DNA of 64,000 bases from Opitutaceae bacterium (GCA_016795565.1 JAEUGW010000013.1:1-64000), one strand, 5' to 3'; counted from the first letter of the stretch, positions 36,395-45,463 are shown. Numbers and translations: made by a program. The notes: a model not told the origin generated them from the sequence alone.

Positions 36395-37408
36395 TCAGGA
36401 TTTGGCGGCGGCCGGCCGAACGGGAATGACGAGGGAGGCCAGGATCGAGGCGCTCAGCAGTGCGCCGATGATGCCGAGCGACCAGGAGATGGGGAACTTG
36501 CCGCCGAAGGCGTCGTTCAGCCACACCATCTTGAGCCCCACGAAGACGAGGATCAGGCCGAGCCCGTATTTGAGGTAGCGGAATTTGTGCATGACCCCCG
36601 CCAGCAGGAAAAAGAGCGCCCGCAGGCCGAGAATGGCAAAGACGTTGGACGTGAAGACAATCAACGGCTCCTTGGTGAGCGCGAAGATCGCCGGGACGCT
36701 GTCCACCGCGAAGACGATGTCGGTGAGCTCGATGAACACGAGGCACACGAACAGCGGCGTTGCGTGCCAGACGCCGTCGAGCTTGGTCAGGAACTTCTGG
36801 CCATGCAGCTGGGGCGTCACCGGCAGCAGCTTGCGAAGCAGGCGGATGACCGGATTCTTTTCCGGTTCGATGGGTTTTTCCGGGGCAAAGAGAATCTTGA
36901 TGCCGGTCAGGATCAGGAAGCCGCCGAAGAGCCAGATGACCCAGTGGAACTGCATCAGCACCGAGCCGAGGCTGATGAAGATGATGCGGAAAAACAGCGC
37001 ACCGAGGATGCCGTAGAACAGCACCCGGTGCTGGTAGGCCGGCGGCACGGCGAAGTAGCCGAACACCACCACGAACACGAAGATGTTGTCGACCGAGAGG
37101 GATTTCTCGACGACGAAGCCCGTCAGGTATTCGAGTCCAGTTTGCTTCGCGAGCGTCGCGTGATCGAGTCCGGCCAACCGGGGATCGAGGGGGAATTTAT
37201 ACAGCGCATACTGGTAGAGCCCGTAGCCGAAGGCCAGGGCGAGCGTGATCCACACGGTGCTCCAGCCCAGGGCTTCCTTGACCCCGACGGAATGGGCCTG
37301 CCGGTGGAAGACCCCGAGGTCGAGCGCCAGCATGCCCAGCACAAAAGCGGTGAAGCCGGCGTAGAACCACCAGTAGTCGGCGAAGGGGAAAAGCGGGATG
37401 TAGTCCAT
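36395..37408 (-). CDS. TerC/Alx family membrane protein
   Basis: A 337-residue integral membrane protein of the TerC family, implicated in metal-ion (Mn2+) export and tellurite resistance. Family motifs are present: EKSLSVDNIFVFVV near residue 100 and ELTDIVFAVDSVPAIFA near 230, whose acidic residues lie inside the membrane. Full length. I saw no yybP-ykoY-type manganese riboswitch in the 83 bases before it. Confidence 0.92.
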   Translation of the reverse strand: MDYIPLFPFADYWWFYAGFTAFVLGMLALDLGVFHRQAHSVGVKEALGWSTVWITLALAFGYGLYQYALYKFPLDPRLAGLDHATLAKQTGLEYLTGFVVEKSLSVDNIFVFVVVFGYFAVPPAYQHRVLFYGILGALFFRIIFISLGSVLMQFHWVIWLFGGFLILTGIKILFAPEKPIEPEKNPVIRLLRKLLPVTPQLHGQKFLTKLDGVWHATPLFVCLVFIELTDIVFAVDSVPAIFALTKEPLIVFTSNVFAILGLRALFFLLAGVMHKFRYLKYGLGLILVFVGLKMVWLNDAFGGKFPISWSLGIIGALLSASILASLVIPVRPAAAKS

Positions 37409-37491
37409 GCGGCCGCGACAAAACCAAGGAGAATTTGCGGCACAAGCCGGACTGGACTGGAAAACCGGCCGGCGTTTCTAGCCGCGCGGGC

Positions 37492-38619
37492 TCAGAGCCG
37501 GCGCAGTTGCTCGCGGGCGAACCAGGGATCGAGCCGGGCGAGGATGAAGTGCGCCATCCGCTGTTTCAGCCGGGTCCAGGCCGACCACTGCTGCCAGCTG
37601 TTGCCGGCGTGGATGGGCCGGCTGTGCGCCAGATCGGCCTCGAACTGCGCCCGCGCCGTCGCCGCCAGCGCCGGATCCTCGATCCGCAGCATCAGCTCGA
37701 AATTCAGACGCAGGCTCCGGGGGTCGAGGTTGGACGAGCCTGCATAGACGACCCCGTCGAGCACGAGCGTCTTAGCGTGCAGGACTTGGGGCTGATATTC
37801 GAAAATTTCCACACCGCTGCAGATCAGCGCCCGGTAGAGCGAGCGGCTGGCGAGCGACATCAGCGGAACATCCGAAGGGCCCGCCAACAGAATTCGCACC
37901 CGCGCGCCGCGCCGGTCGGCCAGCATCAACTGCCGGAGCAGCCGCCGGCTCGGCAGGAAATAAGCAGTGGTGATGGCGATGTCCCGGGCGCGGGCCAGAT
38001 CTTCCCGCAGTGCGCTACGCAGCGCACTCGGACCGAACCCGGGCTTCAGGCAAAGCGCCCGCACCCGGGAGTCCGCCCCGCCGGCCCGGGCATAACCGCC
38101 GGGAGACAGGCGCCACTCCCCCGCATCCGCCCGCGCCCACTGGGCCGCGAATTCTCCGACCAACACGGGCAGGAGCGGACCGCGGAGACTAACGCCGCCA
38201 TCGCGCCAGCCCTGGATGATGCCATCGCCGGCGTATTCGTTGGCAAGGTTGCAGCCGCCAACAAAGGCGAGCGTGTCGTCGACGAGCAGAAGCTTGCGGT
38301 GGTCCCGCAGGGCGAACCGGCCCGGATGGGCGGCGTTGAAGCGCTTGACCCGGCCGCCCGCCCAAATCAGGGGATCGAAGAAATCCTCCGGTGTGGCGAG
38401 CGAACCGAAGGCATCCATCAGGACGTCCACCTCCACCCCGCGCTGGGCCGCCGCCGTGAGCGCCGTGCGGAAACCGGCGCCGGTTTCATCCGGGGCGAAG
38501 ATATAGGTCTCCAGCCGGACCGACCCGCGCGCCTGATCAATCGCTTCCAGCTGGGCTCCCAAAAGGGCCCGCCCACTGCCAAGCCAGCCGAAGCCTTCGG
38601 GGCCCTGCGGCGTGCTCAC
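37492..38619 (-). CDS. Phospholipase D-type cardiolipin synthase
   Basis: A 375-residue protein with two HKD motifs, DHRKLLLVDD (about residues 105-114) and LHAKTLVLDGVVYAGSSN (about 283-300), as in ClsB/YbhO-type cardiolipin synthases. It lacks the N-terminal membrane helices of ClsA. It starts 3 bases after the DUF1232 gene. It makes cardiolipin or another phosphatidyl transfer product at the inner membrane. Confidence 0.88.
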   Translation of the reverse strand: MSTPQGPEGFGWLGSGRALLGAQLEAIDQARGSVRLETYIFAPDETGAGFRTALTAAAQRGVEVDVLMDAFGSLATPEDFFDPLIWAGGRVKRFNAAHPGRFALRDHRKLLLVDDTLAFVGGCNLANEYAGDGIIQGWRDGGVSLRGPLLPVLVGEFAAQWARADAGEWRLSPGGYARAGGADSRVRALCLKPGFGPSALRSALREDLARARDIAITTAYFLPSRRLLRQLMLADRRGARVRILLAGPSDVPLMSLASRSLYRALICSGVEIFEYQPQVLHAKTLVLDGVVYAGSSNLDPRSLRLNFELMLRIEDPALAATARAQFEADLAHSRPIHAGNSWQQWSAWTRLKQRMAHFILARLDPWFAREQLRRL

Positions 38620-38622
38620 CGG

Positions 38623-39063
38623 TCAGGGATTTTCCGGAAATACGCGTTGGGTCGCCGCCCAGTGGGCCCGCAACGCGGCCAGGTTGCGGTTGAGCGCCGT
38701 CTCCACGAGCAGGGCATCGTCCAGCAGGCCGATTTGCGGGATCGAATCGGGAATCATGTCGAAGCCCTTGAGAAAGTAGAAAAGCACTAAGGCGACTTCC
38801 CGACGCTCAGGCGTGCCGCCCTGGGCCTGGGTCTCCTGAAAAAACAAAACGAGCAGATCGATGCGCCGGCGCAGCCGTTCCGAATCGGTGATCCCGACCG
38901 CTTTCTGTTTCACCTGCGGCAGCAGCCCGGACAGCCCGGAAAGGTCAGCGGGGCTCACCAGCTCTGCCCCTTGGGTGATGCAGGTGGTGGGATTGGGCGG
39001 CCGTCCGGTGCGGTTTTTCTGGGAGAGGTAACGGCTTAAGGGAACAGAGGGGGTGATTTTCAC
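38623..39063 (-). CDS. DUF1232 (YkvA-like) membrane-associated protein
   Basis: A 146-residue protein with the DUF1232 signature FLKGFDMIPDSIPQIGLLDDALLV (split here by description: a hydrophobic hairpin with DxIPDxIP and GLLDDA). The family is membrane-associated and of unknown role. First gene of the probable operon DUF1232-cls-terC-channel-sbtA-sbtB. Confidence 0.82.
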   Translation of the reverse strand: MKITPSVPLSRYLSQKNRTGRPPNPTTCITQGAELVSPADLSGLSGLLPQVKQKAVGITDSERLRRRIDLLVLFFQETQAQGGTPERREVALVLFYFLKGFDMIPDSIPQIGLLDDALLVETALNRNLAALRAHWAATQRVFPENP

Positions 39064-39448
39064 GGCGGTGAAGTGGGTTCGCGTTGCAGGGAAACGCCCG
39101 GAACCAATCTCACAAGCGCGACTGGACTGGAAACCGGCGGGAATATTCCACGGCTTTTCGTAGCTAGTTCTGCGTGGCTTGCCTGTCGCTTGCGCGTGTC
39201 TGCCGGCGCCGCGCTCGGGTGGCGCTTATTTGCTATGACGGGGCGGTGTCAGGCTGTGGGCGGGCGTTCTTTGGAGTCGCCGGAGCTCCGCGCATCGAAT
39301 TCCGATGCGCTGCCACGGTGTGTCCGGCCTCGAGGCCGGCACACCTTTCTGGGGGCTCCAATGCCACCCCCAGTCCCGGCGATTTTTCCGACGCACTGTG
39401 TGTTCGCGTTTGCTGATAGATTTGCACCTGCGGGCGAAATTCACTGTC
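39064..39448. other. Gene-free stretch
   Basis: No gene supported. It carries the divergent promoters of the DUF1232 operon and the phosphoesterase gene, a palindrome around ATCGGAATTCGATG-like sequence near 39295 and a CCGGCCTCGAGGCCGG hairpin near 39330. Confidence 0.5.
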
Positions 39449-40156
39449 ATGTTCGCGCTCATGAAACTGCTGCACGTTTCCGATCTGCATTTCCGCACCC
39501 ACTGGTTCGAGTGGGTGGCGGCGCAGTCGCGGCACTACGGCGCGGTGTGCCTCTCGGGTGACTTGCTGGACATGTTTGGCACCGCGAAAACCTCGCTGCG
39601 GGCGCAGGCCAAGTGGACCCGGGAGTGGTTACGGGAGTTTCCCGGCCGGTTGTTCCTCTGCTCGGGCAATCACGATTGGTGGGACGCGGATGGAGTCGTG
39701 GATACTGACGCGCATTGCGGCTGGCTGGACAAGATGTCCCGGCCCGAGGTCACGGTCGACGGCCAAGGTGCCTATTGCGGCGACTACTACATTTTCTGCC
39801 ATCCATTCCGGTTTCCGCCGCTCTGGCCGCAGGCTCCCCACGGGAAGTGGATTCTGCTGCATCACCTGCCGCCGGCTGGTGCGGCGACCGCGACGGGTGG
39901 AACCGGTGCCCGAGATCAGGGTTGCCGCGAATTAGCGGACGCCTTGACCACGGCTGCCCGGCCGCCGTGGATCGTCCTGTCGGGCCACCTGCACAAGCCG
40001 AAGTCGTGGCGGGGTCGCTGCGGTTCTTCCTGGTCGCTCAATCCCACCTTTGACGAGCAGGCCGCGATCCCGAATCACATCACTGTCGATACGACGACCG
40101 GCACGGTGACTTGGGTCACGGAACGCGCTGGCACCTGGCCGCTGCAAATCCTCTGA
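39449..40156 (+). CDS. Metallophosphoesterase
   Basis: Calcineurin-like phosphoesterase of 235 residues. The metal-binding series is complete: SDLHFR, SGDLLD, GNHDWW, LLHHLPP and SGHLHKPK. It uses two metal ions to hydrolyse a phosphoester; the substrate is unknown. Starts at 39449 and 39461 are equally possible. It is short for the family, without accessory domains. Confidence 0.88.
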   Translation: MFALMKLLHVSDLHFRTHWFEWVAAQSRHYGAVCLSGDLLDMFGTAKTSLRAQAKWTREWLREFPGRLFLCSGNHDWWDADGVVDTDAHCGWLDKMSRPEVTVDGQGAYCGDYYIFCHPFRFPPLWPQAPHGKWILLHHLPPAGAATATGGTGARDQGCRELADALTTAARPPWIVLSGHLHKPKSWRGRCGSSWSLNPTFDEQAAIPNHITVDTTTGTVTWVTERAGTWPLQIL

Positions 40157-40345
40157 CCGGTCAGGCCGCAGCGCACACGACCCAGCGTGCGTGTGCGCTC
40201 CACGCGCTGTATTTTGCTCCCGCGCAAGCTACAGTGTGTGCCCATGCAATTGACCCCCGATTTTCAGACCCGGTGTCGTGGATCATCCCCCCGCGAAGGA
40301 ACTTCCGTCTTGGTTTCAGCGTCTCCACGGATAGCCTTTCATCCG

Positions 40346-40753
40346 ATGATCCCTGCCTCGAAAAAGACCCAGCCTGTCCAGGACGCGCCCAGCCGCGCGC
40401 CCGACTTGGTCTTGCCCCCGCCGGAGCCGCCCCGGCCGCGTGGCACGCAGGTTCCGCCCACCCTGTCGGACATCATCCAACGCCTCGGACCGCTTTGTCG
40501 CCGGCACGGCATCACCCGGCTGGAGATCTTCGGATCCATTGCCCGAGGCGAGGCGGGCCCGGGCAGCGATGTGGACCTGATTGCTACTTTTGCCGAACAC
40601 CCCGGCCTGGATATCGTCTCGATTGAGGAGGAATGCGCGAAGCTATTGGGCGTGCCCGTGGACTTGCTTACTTTTGAGGCGGTCGAGGAAATCACCAACC
40701 GCTTCCGGCGCGAAACGATCGAACGCGACCGGCGGGTCATTTATGCAGGTTGA
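40346..40753 (+). CDS. MNT-type minimal nucleotidyltransferase (antitoxin of HEPN/MNT pair)
   Basis: A 135-residue protein with the nucleotidyltransferase signature FGSIARGEAGPGSDVDL. In MntA-HepT pairs this enzyme attaches AMP to the HEPN toxin and inactivates it. A Pro-rich N-terminal extension (residues about 10-45) is unusual. The ATG at 40346 is preferred; the frame is open further upstream to 40187. It overlaps the HEPN gene by 11 bases. Confidence 0.88.
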   Translation: MIPASKKTQPVQDAPSRAPDLVLPPPEPPRPRGTQVPPTLSDIIQRLGPLCRRHGITRLEIFGSIARGEAGPGSDVDLIATFAEHPGLDIVSIEEECAKLLGVPVDLLTFEAVEEITNRFRRETIERDRRVIYAG

Positions 40754-41180
40754 TCCGGTCCAGCGCGATCAAGCCCATTTGCAGGACATGCTGGATTCCG
40801 CCAAACAGGCGGCCGGCTATGTGCGGGGGCAGACCTTCGAGCAGTTTTGGGACGACGCCAAAACCCGCGATGCCGTGGCCATGCGCCTGCAAGCCATCGG
40901 CGAGGCCGCGGGCCGGGTGTCGCCGACCACCGCGGCGGCTCTGCCCGCGCTGCCGATCCATCAGATGCGCGGCCTGCGCAATCGGATCGCCCACACCTAC
41001 AACAAGGTCGATTTCAAGGAAGTCTGGAAAGTCACGCAGCACGACCTCAAGCCCCTGATCAGCGAACTGGAAAAATATTTTCTCCAGCAAAGCCAAAGAC
41101 AGGCCGAGGCTGAACAATTGAGGCAGAAACAGGGCATCCGGCCGCCGCGACCCTGGGACGGTCCGCGGATGGGAATGTGA
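40743..41180 (+). CDS. HEPN-domain ribonuclease toxin, HepT/DUF86-like
   Basis: A 145-residue all-helical protein with the HEPN catalytic motif RNRIAH (RX4H) followed by Tyr (HTYNKVD). HepT toxins of this class cut RNA. The partner MNT gene just upstream overlaps it. The C terminus is extended by a basic, Gln-rich tail. The pair is 0.4 kb from a large serine recombinase, as expected for toxin-antitoxin cargo. Confidence 0.9.
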   Translation: MQVDPVQRDQAHLQDMLDSAKQAAGYVRGQTFEQFWDDAKTRDAVAMRLQAIGEAAGRVSPTTAAALPALPIHQMRGLRNRIAHTYNKVDFKEVWKVTQHDLKPLISELEKYFLQQSQRQAEAEQLRQKQGIRPPRPWDGPRMGM

Positions 41181-41204
41181 GCGGAACCGTAACGAGGGCT
41201 GGCC

Positions 41205-41600
41205 GTGGACTATCTGGATACCAAGCGCTTTGATCGCCTGAGCGACGAGGAGGTGCTGGAACGCATCGGCTCGTTGCTCGCCATCGCGGTCGGCCGTTTC
41301 GAGGAGCAACAGCGGCTCAATGCGCTCGCCAGGTCGGCTGAAGTGGCCGCCAAGATAAGGCATGAGGTGGCGCCACTCGACCTGACCCAGCTCGTGACCG
41401 ATCCAAGTGAAGGACGGATCATCATGCACCTGCGTGCCACCGGCCGCGCCAATGCCCGCGAGGTGGCGGCAATCCTCGGGATGACCGCGCCGGCCGCCGC
41501 GCAAAAACTCGCACGGCTGTGCGCCGCCGGCCTGTGCCGGATTGAGGATCGCAGCCGCCCGGCGTCTTACCGGCTGCGGACCGAATACAGCGCCAATTAA
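41205..41600 (+). CDS. Winged-helix-like protein beside the recombinase
   Basis: A 131-residue protein. The C-terminal half (GRIIMHLRATGRANAREVAAILGMTAPAAAQKLARLCAAGL) fits a small winged helix-turn-helix; the N-terminal half is helical. GTG start. Its end overlaps the convergent recombinase gene by 4 bases, suggesting a regulator or directionality factor, which is unproven. Confidence 0.65.
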   Translation: MDYLDTKRFDRLSDEEVLERIGSLLAIAVGRFEEQQRLNALARSAEVAAKIRHEVAPLDLTQLVTDPSEGRIIMHLRATGRANAREVAAILGMTAPAAAQKLARLCAAGLCRIEDRSRPASYRLRTEYSAN

Positions 41601-43684
41601 GAGGCGTTCTCCAGCGCGGCAAAGCGCAGGAGCTGTTCGTCCGGTGGCAGCTCCGCCAGGGCCTTCATCCGGTTCAGGCTGAAGCGGTGCATTTCCTTCG
41701 GCGTGCTCAAATTGAGCAGTCGCTCCTGAATGGCGGGGACCAGCTGCAGGAGTTTCATGCAGTGGGTGATCGTCCCCGGCGTCAGGCCCTCCGCCGCCGC
41801 CAGATCGATCCGCTTGAGTTTCGGCTCGGCTTCCAACCGGCGCTGCCACGCGCGGGCCCGGTGCAACGGATGCTGGACCGGCGTAGGAGCGGGCTTGGGG
41901 GCCGACGCCCGTTTGGAAGTCAGCAGGTTTCGGGCAAAAGGACTCAGGAGCGCCACGCCGCCGGCCTGCCGCACCGCCACCGCCGTTTGCAAGATCAGTG
42001 GCCGGGTCGCTGCCACCGCCGGCAATGCCCCGCGGTCGCCGGCATCAATGACGAGTCGTTCCTCCATGCCCTCGATCAACCGGTGCACGCGCACCTTGAG
42101 CCGCAATTCGATATGCCGCACGCAGGCATCCGGGGCGGGATTCACCGCGGGCCTCACTTCGACGCGCTCCAGGAAAAGCAGCAGGAGATCGCGTTGCTGT
42201 TCAGGGGAAAGAGTCGGCATCAGTTCGCCAAACCGGGCGAGCGAGCGGCGGACCCGCTCCGGGTCGAGCGAACGCTGCTCGCAGGCCGCGAGGTCCTGCC
42301 GGGCCTGTTCGCGTTCGACGAGGAGGGCCTGCTTGTTCTGGTGCAGGGCCGCGGCCTCCTGCCGGAGTTCGTCCCCCAGGAAGTCGATTCCACACCGGGC
42401 GACCGCTTGGGCACAGTGCCGGAGTTGCTGCGTCAGTTCGACGAGCCGGCGGTCCAACTCGGTCAGCTTCGCGCGCAGGGGAGCCCGTTCGCTCGCACTG
42501 CGGCGCTGCGTCTCAAGCGAGGTGGTGCGCAGCACGTCGGGGTGCTGGCTGCATTCGCCCAAGAAGCCGATGACGGCCGCTTCGAGGGCCGACGCCGAGA
42601 CATGCCGCACCGGGCAGCGCGCGTCCCCGCGCTCCTTGTGCGCGTGGCCGCAGGTGTAGTAGCGGTAGAGCTGGCCCGAGGGATCACGCTTGCCGCTCGC
42701 GTTCGGGACCATCGCCCGGCCGCAACGCCCGCAGACCGCGATGCCCTTGAGCACGTGGAAATTCTTGTCCCTGGCGCGCAGCCGGCAGCGGGCCGGCTGG
42801 AGCGCTTGGGTGATCGCCGCGTTGGCCCTTTCCCACAGATCCTGGCTGACGATGGCCTCGTGCTGTCCGGGGTATTCGATGCCGTGCATCCGCACCCGTC
42901 CGGCATAGAGCGGGCGCATGATCAGCCGCCGGAGGATGTCCGTGCGGAAGCGCTTTTGCCCGATGGCATACTGGGTGCCGTTCCGGCGCTGCCGGATGCG
43001 CGCCCGGGTGCGGAGGCCTTGGTCATTGAGGGCGTTGGCGATGTCCGTCAGCGAGACGAGCTGCGCCGCCTGCTCGTAGATGCGGCGGAGCACCGCGGCC
43101 TCCTCAGGCAGCGGTTTCAAGCCCTGCAATTCGGCATCGTAAGAGTAGCCGTAAGGCACGTTGCCCCCCGTCCACATCCCGCGCTTGGCCTGCTCGACCA
43201 GCTTGAGGTGGATTTTCTCGGAGGTGTTGTCGCGCTCATACTCATTCACGCTCATCACGATGTTGTTCTTGAGCCGGCCCGAGGGCGTCTCATCCGAAAT
43301 GTCCTCCGTGGCGCTGACCAGCCGGCAGGCGTGCTTGCGGAGGAATGCCCGGAAGGGCACCCACTCGTGCGTGCTGCGCAGCACCCGCTCGAGCTTGAAG
43401 ATCAGCACCACCTTGATCGCGCCGGTTTCGATATGGTGCATCAGCGTCTGCATCCCGGGGCGGTTCAGGTTAGCTCCCGAGTAGGCCGCATCAGTCAGCG
43501 TGATGAATTCATGCCAGCCCTCGGCGGCAGCGTGCTTGTTCAGGTAGTCTCGGCACATGACCGCCTGGCTTTCGCAGGAGTCAAAGCGGCCACCCACCTG
43601 GTTGAAGGTTGAGACGCGGGCATAGATTCCGACCGGCAGTGAACCGGTGGAAACGGACGTAGCAGAGGCTGGGATTGCAGGCAT
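41597..43684 (-). CDS. Large serine recombinase (integrase)
   Basis: A 695-residue site-specific recombinase. The catalytic Ser25 lies in YARVSTFNQ, and the rest of the resolvase domain continues to about residue 165. A recombinase domain, a zinc ribbon (CGRCGRAM...YYTCGHAHKERGDARCPV) and a coiled coil follow. The last 150 residues carry an extra helix-turn-helix-like segment (LKRIDLAAAEGLTPGTITHCMKLL). The ATG at 43684 has GGAG eight bases upstream. It sits 282 bases from tRNA-Ser, so it probably integrated the neighbouring mobile DNA. Confidence 0.94.
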   Translation of the reverse strand: MPAIPASATSVSTGSLPVGIYARVSTFNQVGGRFDSCESQAVMCRDYLNKHAAAEGWHEFITLTDAAYSGANLNRPGMQTLMHHIETGAIKVVLIFKLERVLRSTHEWVPFRAFLRKHACRLVSATEDISDETPSGRLKNNIVMSVNEYERDNTSEKIHLKLVEQAKRGMWTGGNVPYGYSYDAELQGLKPLPEEAAVLRRIYEQAAQLVSLTDIANALNDQGLRTRARIRQRRNGTQYAIGQKRFRTDILRRLIMRPLYAGRVRMHGIEYPGQHEAIVSQDLWERANAAITQALQPARCRLRARDKNFHVLKGIAVCGRCGRAMVPNASGKRDPSGQLYRYYTCGHAHKERGDARCPVRHVSASALEAAVIGFLGECSQHPDVLRTTSLETQRRSASERAPLRAKLTELDRRLVELTQQLRHCAQAVARCGIDFLGDELRQEAAALHQNKQALLVEREQARQDLAACEQRSLDPERVRRSLARFGELMPTLSPEQQRDLLLLFLERVEVRPAVNPAPDACVRHIELRLKVRVHRLIEGMEERLVIDAGDRGALPAVAATRPLILQTAVAVRQAGGVALLSPFARNLLTSKRASAPKPAPTPVQHPLHRARAWQRRLEAEPKLKRIDLAAAEGLTPGTITHCMKLLQLVPAIQERLLNLSTPKEMHRFSLNRMKALAELPPDEQLLRFAALENAS

Positions 43685-43965
43685 ATTTTGGTTCTCCTTT
43701 TGCGTCGGGAAACCGGCGGCCTGATCCGATTCGATGCGACGTTTTGCTGCGGAGAATCCTCGCAGAGCCCGCGCGAAAATCAACGGAAGGATTTTAACGG
43801 TAGCGCACGCGATGCTCCTGCGTGTGCGATTTTCTTCCTCGTTTTTCCGCGAAAAACCGAACCTCGGTCAGACGTGTTGAAACAGACTTACTCGCGTGCC
43901 CTTTCAATTTCAGCGACTTGCGCCGATTTTAATGATCGGCCGCTTGGTTCGCTAACAATTGAAAA

Positions 43966-44055
43966 TGGCGGAGAGGGTGGGATTCGAACCCACGGAACCC
44001 TTGCGGGCTCACCTGATTTCGAGTCAGGCGCGATCGACCACTCTGCCACCTCTCC
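43966..44055 (-). tRNA. tRNA-Ser (anticodon CGA)
   Basis: On the - strand the gene begins GGAGAGG and ends CCTCTCCGCCA, with the acceptor stem pairing fully and CCA encoded. The anticodon loop reads TGACTCGAAATC (CGA). The T loop GGTTCGAATCC and a long variable arm, typical of tRNA-Ser, are present. Its 3' end matches 4252-4270 over 19 bases. Confidence 0.95.
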
Positions 44056-44278
44056 GGATGCGAGCCGCCGAACGTAGGCCACCGACTCCAAAACGGAAGC
44101 AGAATTTTATTTCTGCCGCAGTCGCTCTCCAGCAGAGGTATAATTCGGACGTTTTCGTCCTGATAATCAGTCTGACGGAGGCCGCCCGGACGATTGCATT
44201 ACGCAACAACGTGATAGAAAGCTTGCCATGAGGTGAGGGGGGGGCAGCCTGCTGCGACAATCACCCCATCATTAATCC

Positions 44279-44935
44279 ATGATAAAAGCCCTGCTTCGAA
44301 CCCTGCTCGGATTGTCCTTGGCCCTCGTGTTGGCCGGCCGGGCAAACGCCCAAGTCGTCCTGACCGTGGACTATTCCAACCTGTCCGCGGTGAAATTCAC
44401 CGCCACCGGCAATTTTTCCGCCATTAATTATGGCCCGGGCGCGTATGATTTCATCGAAGGTGTCGCCTTGCTCGGGTTCCTCTCCAGTCCGGCCAATGTG
44501 CAGGATATCGACAATGGAGTCGCCACGCCCGGCTCGACCTTGACGGACAGCAACAATACGGTGACATCGAATACGAGGTTCGACCGCCTTTCATCCTGGA
44601 ACGATGCCAATCCTGGTTTCTATCCGAACAATGGCAACGGCGTGGACTTGACGCTCTGGAACGATCCCGGCGCCGGGGACATGGTCTTCACCACGTCGAG
44701 CCCCGCCTTCTACGGGGAGGCCATCTTTGACCTCAGCGCCTACTCGGCCTACACCAATTTGTTCCCGGCGCTCAATGCGACCGGAAACGTGAGCGTTTGG
44801 AACGGCAACGGCACACTCGGCACCTGGCAGGTCGTCGGTGTCGCTGTCCCGGAGCCCTCCACCTACGCAGCGGTCTTCGGAGCAATGGCATTGCTGGGTG
44901 CCGGCATCATGCGGCGGCGGCGCGCCCGCGCCTGA
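44279..44935 (+). CDS. PEP-CTERM sorting-domain exported protein
   Basis: A 218-residue secreted protein with a Sec signal ending GRANA and a C-terminal PEP-CTERM tail (VPEPSTYAAVFGAMALLG then basic MRRRRARA) that exosortase removes to anchor or release the protein. The mature domain is Asn/Thr-rich with no recognised fold. No exosortase gene is in the window. Confidence 0.9.
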   Translation: MIKALLRTLLGLSLALVLAGRANAQVVLTVDYSNLSAVKFTATGNFSAINYGPGAYDFIEGVALLGFLSSPANVQDIDNGVATPGSTLTDSNNTVTSNTRFDRLSSWNDANPGFYPNNGNGVDLTLWNDPGAGDMVFTTSSPAFYGEAIFDLSAYSAYTNLFPALNATGNVSVWNGNGTLGTWQVVGVAVPEPSTYAAVFGAMALLGAGIMRRRRARA

Positions 44936-44948
44936 CGGATCCGCGACT

Positions 44949-45356
44949 TCAGACGTTTTCGTCCTCCAGGCCGCTGAGTTCCCGGCGGTTGGCGGGCAGG
45001 TGCTGGGGCAGGAAGTAATAATACAGCATCAGCTGCCAGCTGCGGGAGGAGCGATACAACGCCACGGGGGCGATGAGCCCCAGCCCGAGCACCAGGCCGA
45101 TGGCGACCTTGCCGGACAGCGCCCCGAGATACCAAAGGGCGGCCACCGGGGTGAGCAGACCGACGCAGGTGACGCCGTAGTTGATGGCCATCGCGCCGAG
45201 GAAGAAGCCCTCGTCCTTCTCCAGCTTCAGGCCGCAATCGCGGCACGAGCGGTCGAGCTCGAGGAGCGTGCCGGCCTTGAACAGGGTGCGCCCGCCGCAG
45301 TTGGGACAGCGGTTGGCAAGGCCTCGGGTGATGATCTGGGTGCGGGTGACTGGCAT
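44949..45356 (-). CDS. DUF983 membrane protein
   Basis: A 135-residue protein with an N-terminal zinc ribbon (CPNCGGRTLF...CRDCGLKLE) and two membrane segments, the DUF983 arrangement. Role unknown. The last segment (SSRSWQLMLYYYF) is aromatic. I start it at the ATG at 45356; the longer frame runs through repeat DNA. Confidence 0.85.
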   Translation of the reverse strand: MPVTRTQIITRGLANRCPNCGGRTLFKAGTLLELDRSCRDCGLKLEKDEGFFLGAMAINYGVTCVGLLTPVAALWYLGALSGKVAIGLVLGLGLIAPVALYRSSRSWQLMLYYYFLPQHLPANRRELSGLEDENV

Positions 45357-45366
45357 GGGGTAGGCA

Positions 45367-45398
45367 TTAACCACGGATGACACGGATGCACACGGATA
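45367..45398. repeat. Interspersed CACGGATG-type repeat
   Basis: AACCACGGATGACACGGATG followed by CACACGGAT. The same theme recurs at about 48550-48567 and 48672-48711, and in diverged ATTCGTG form at 11493-11523 and 12024-12052. Confidence 0.6.
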
Positions 45399-45401
45399 AT
45401 T

Positions 45402-45453
45402 TGGAGGGCCGGTCTCCTGACCGGCCGCGGTCGGCCGGGAGGCCGACCCTCCA
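45402..45453. repeat. Hairpin repeat TGGAGGGCCGG...CCGACCCTCCA
   Basis: GC-rich inverted repeat with outer arms TGGAGGG/CCCTCCA and inner GGCCGACC pairs. It lies between the DUF983 gene and the tsf terminator and is typical of extragenic repeats. Confidence 0.6.
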
Positions 45454-45463
45454 TCGATCCCCA

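Noticed and set aside
37409..37491. Possible manganese riboswitch upstream of the TerC gene
   Set aside because: The gap is only 83 bases, and no yybP-ykoY-like conserved loops are visible.
43684..43783. Upstream extension of the serine recombinase
   Set aside because: The ATG at 43684 has a GGAG ribosome-binding site eight bases before it, and resolvase homology begins soon after.
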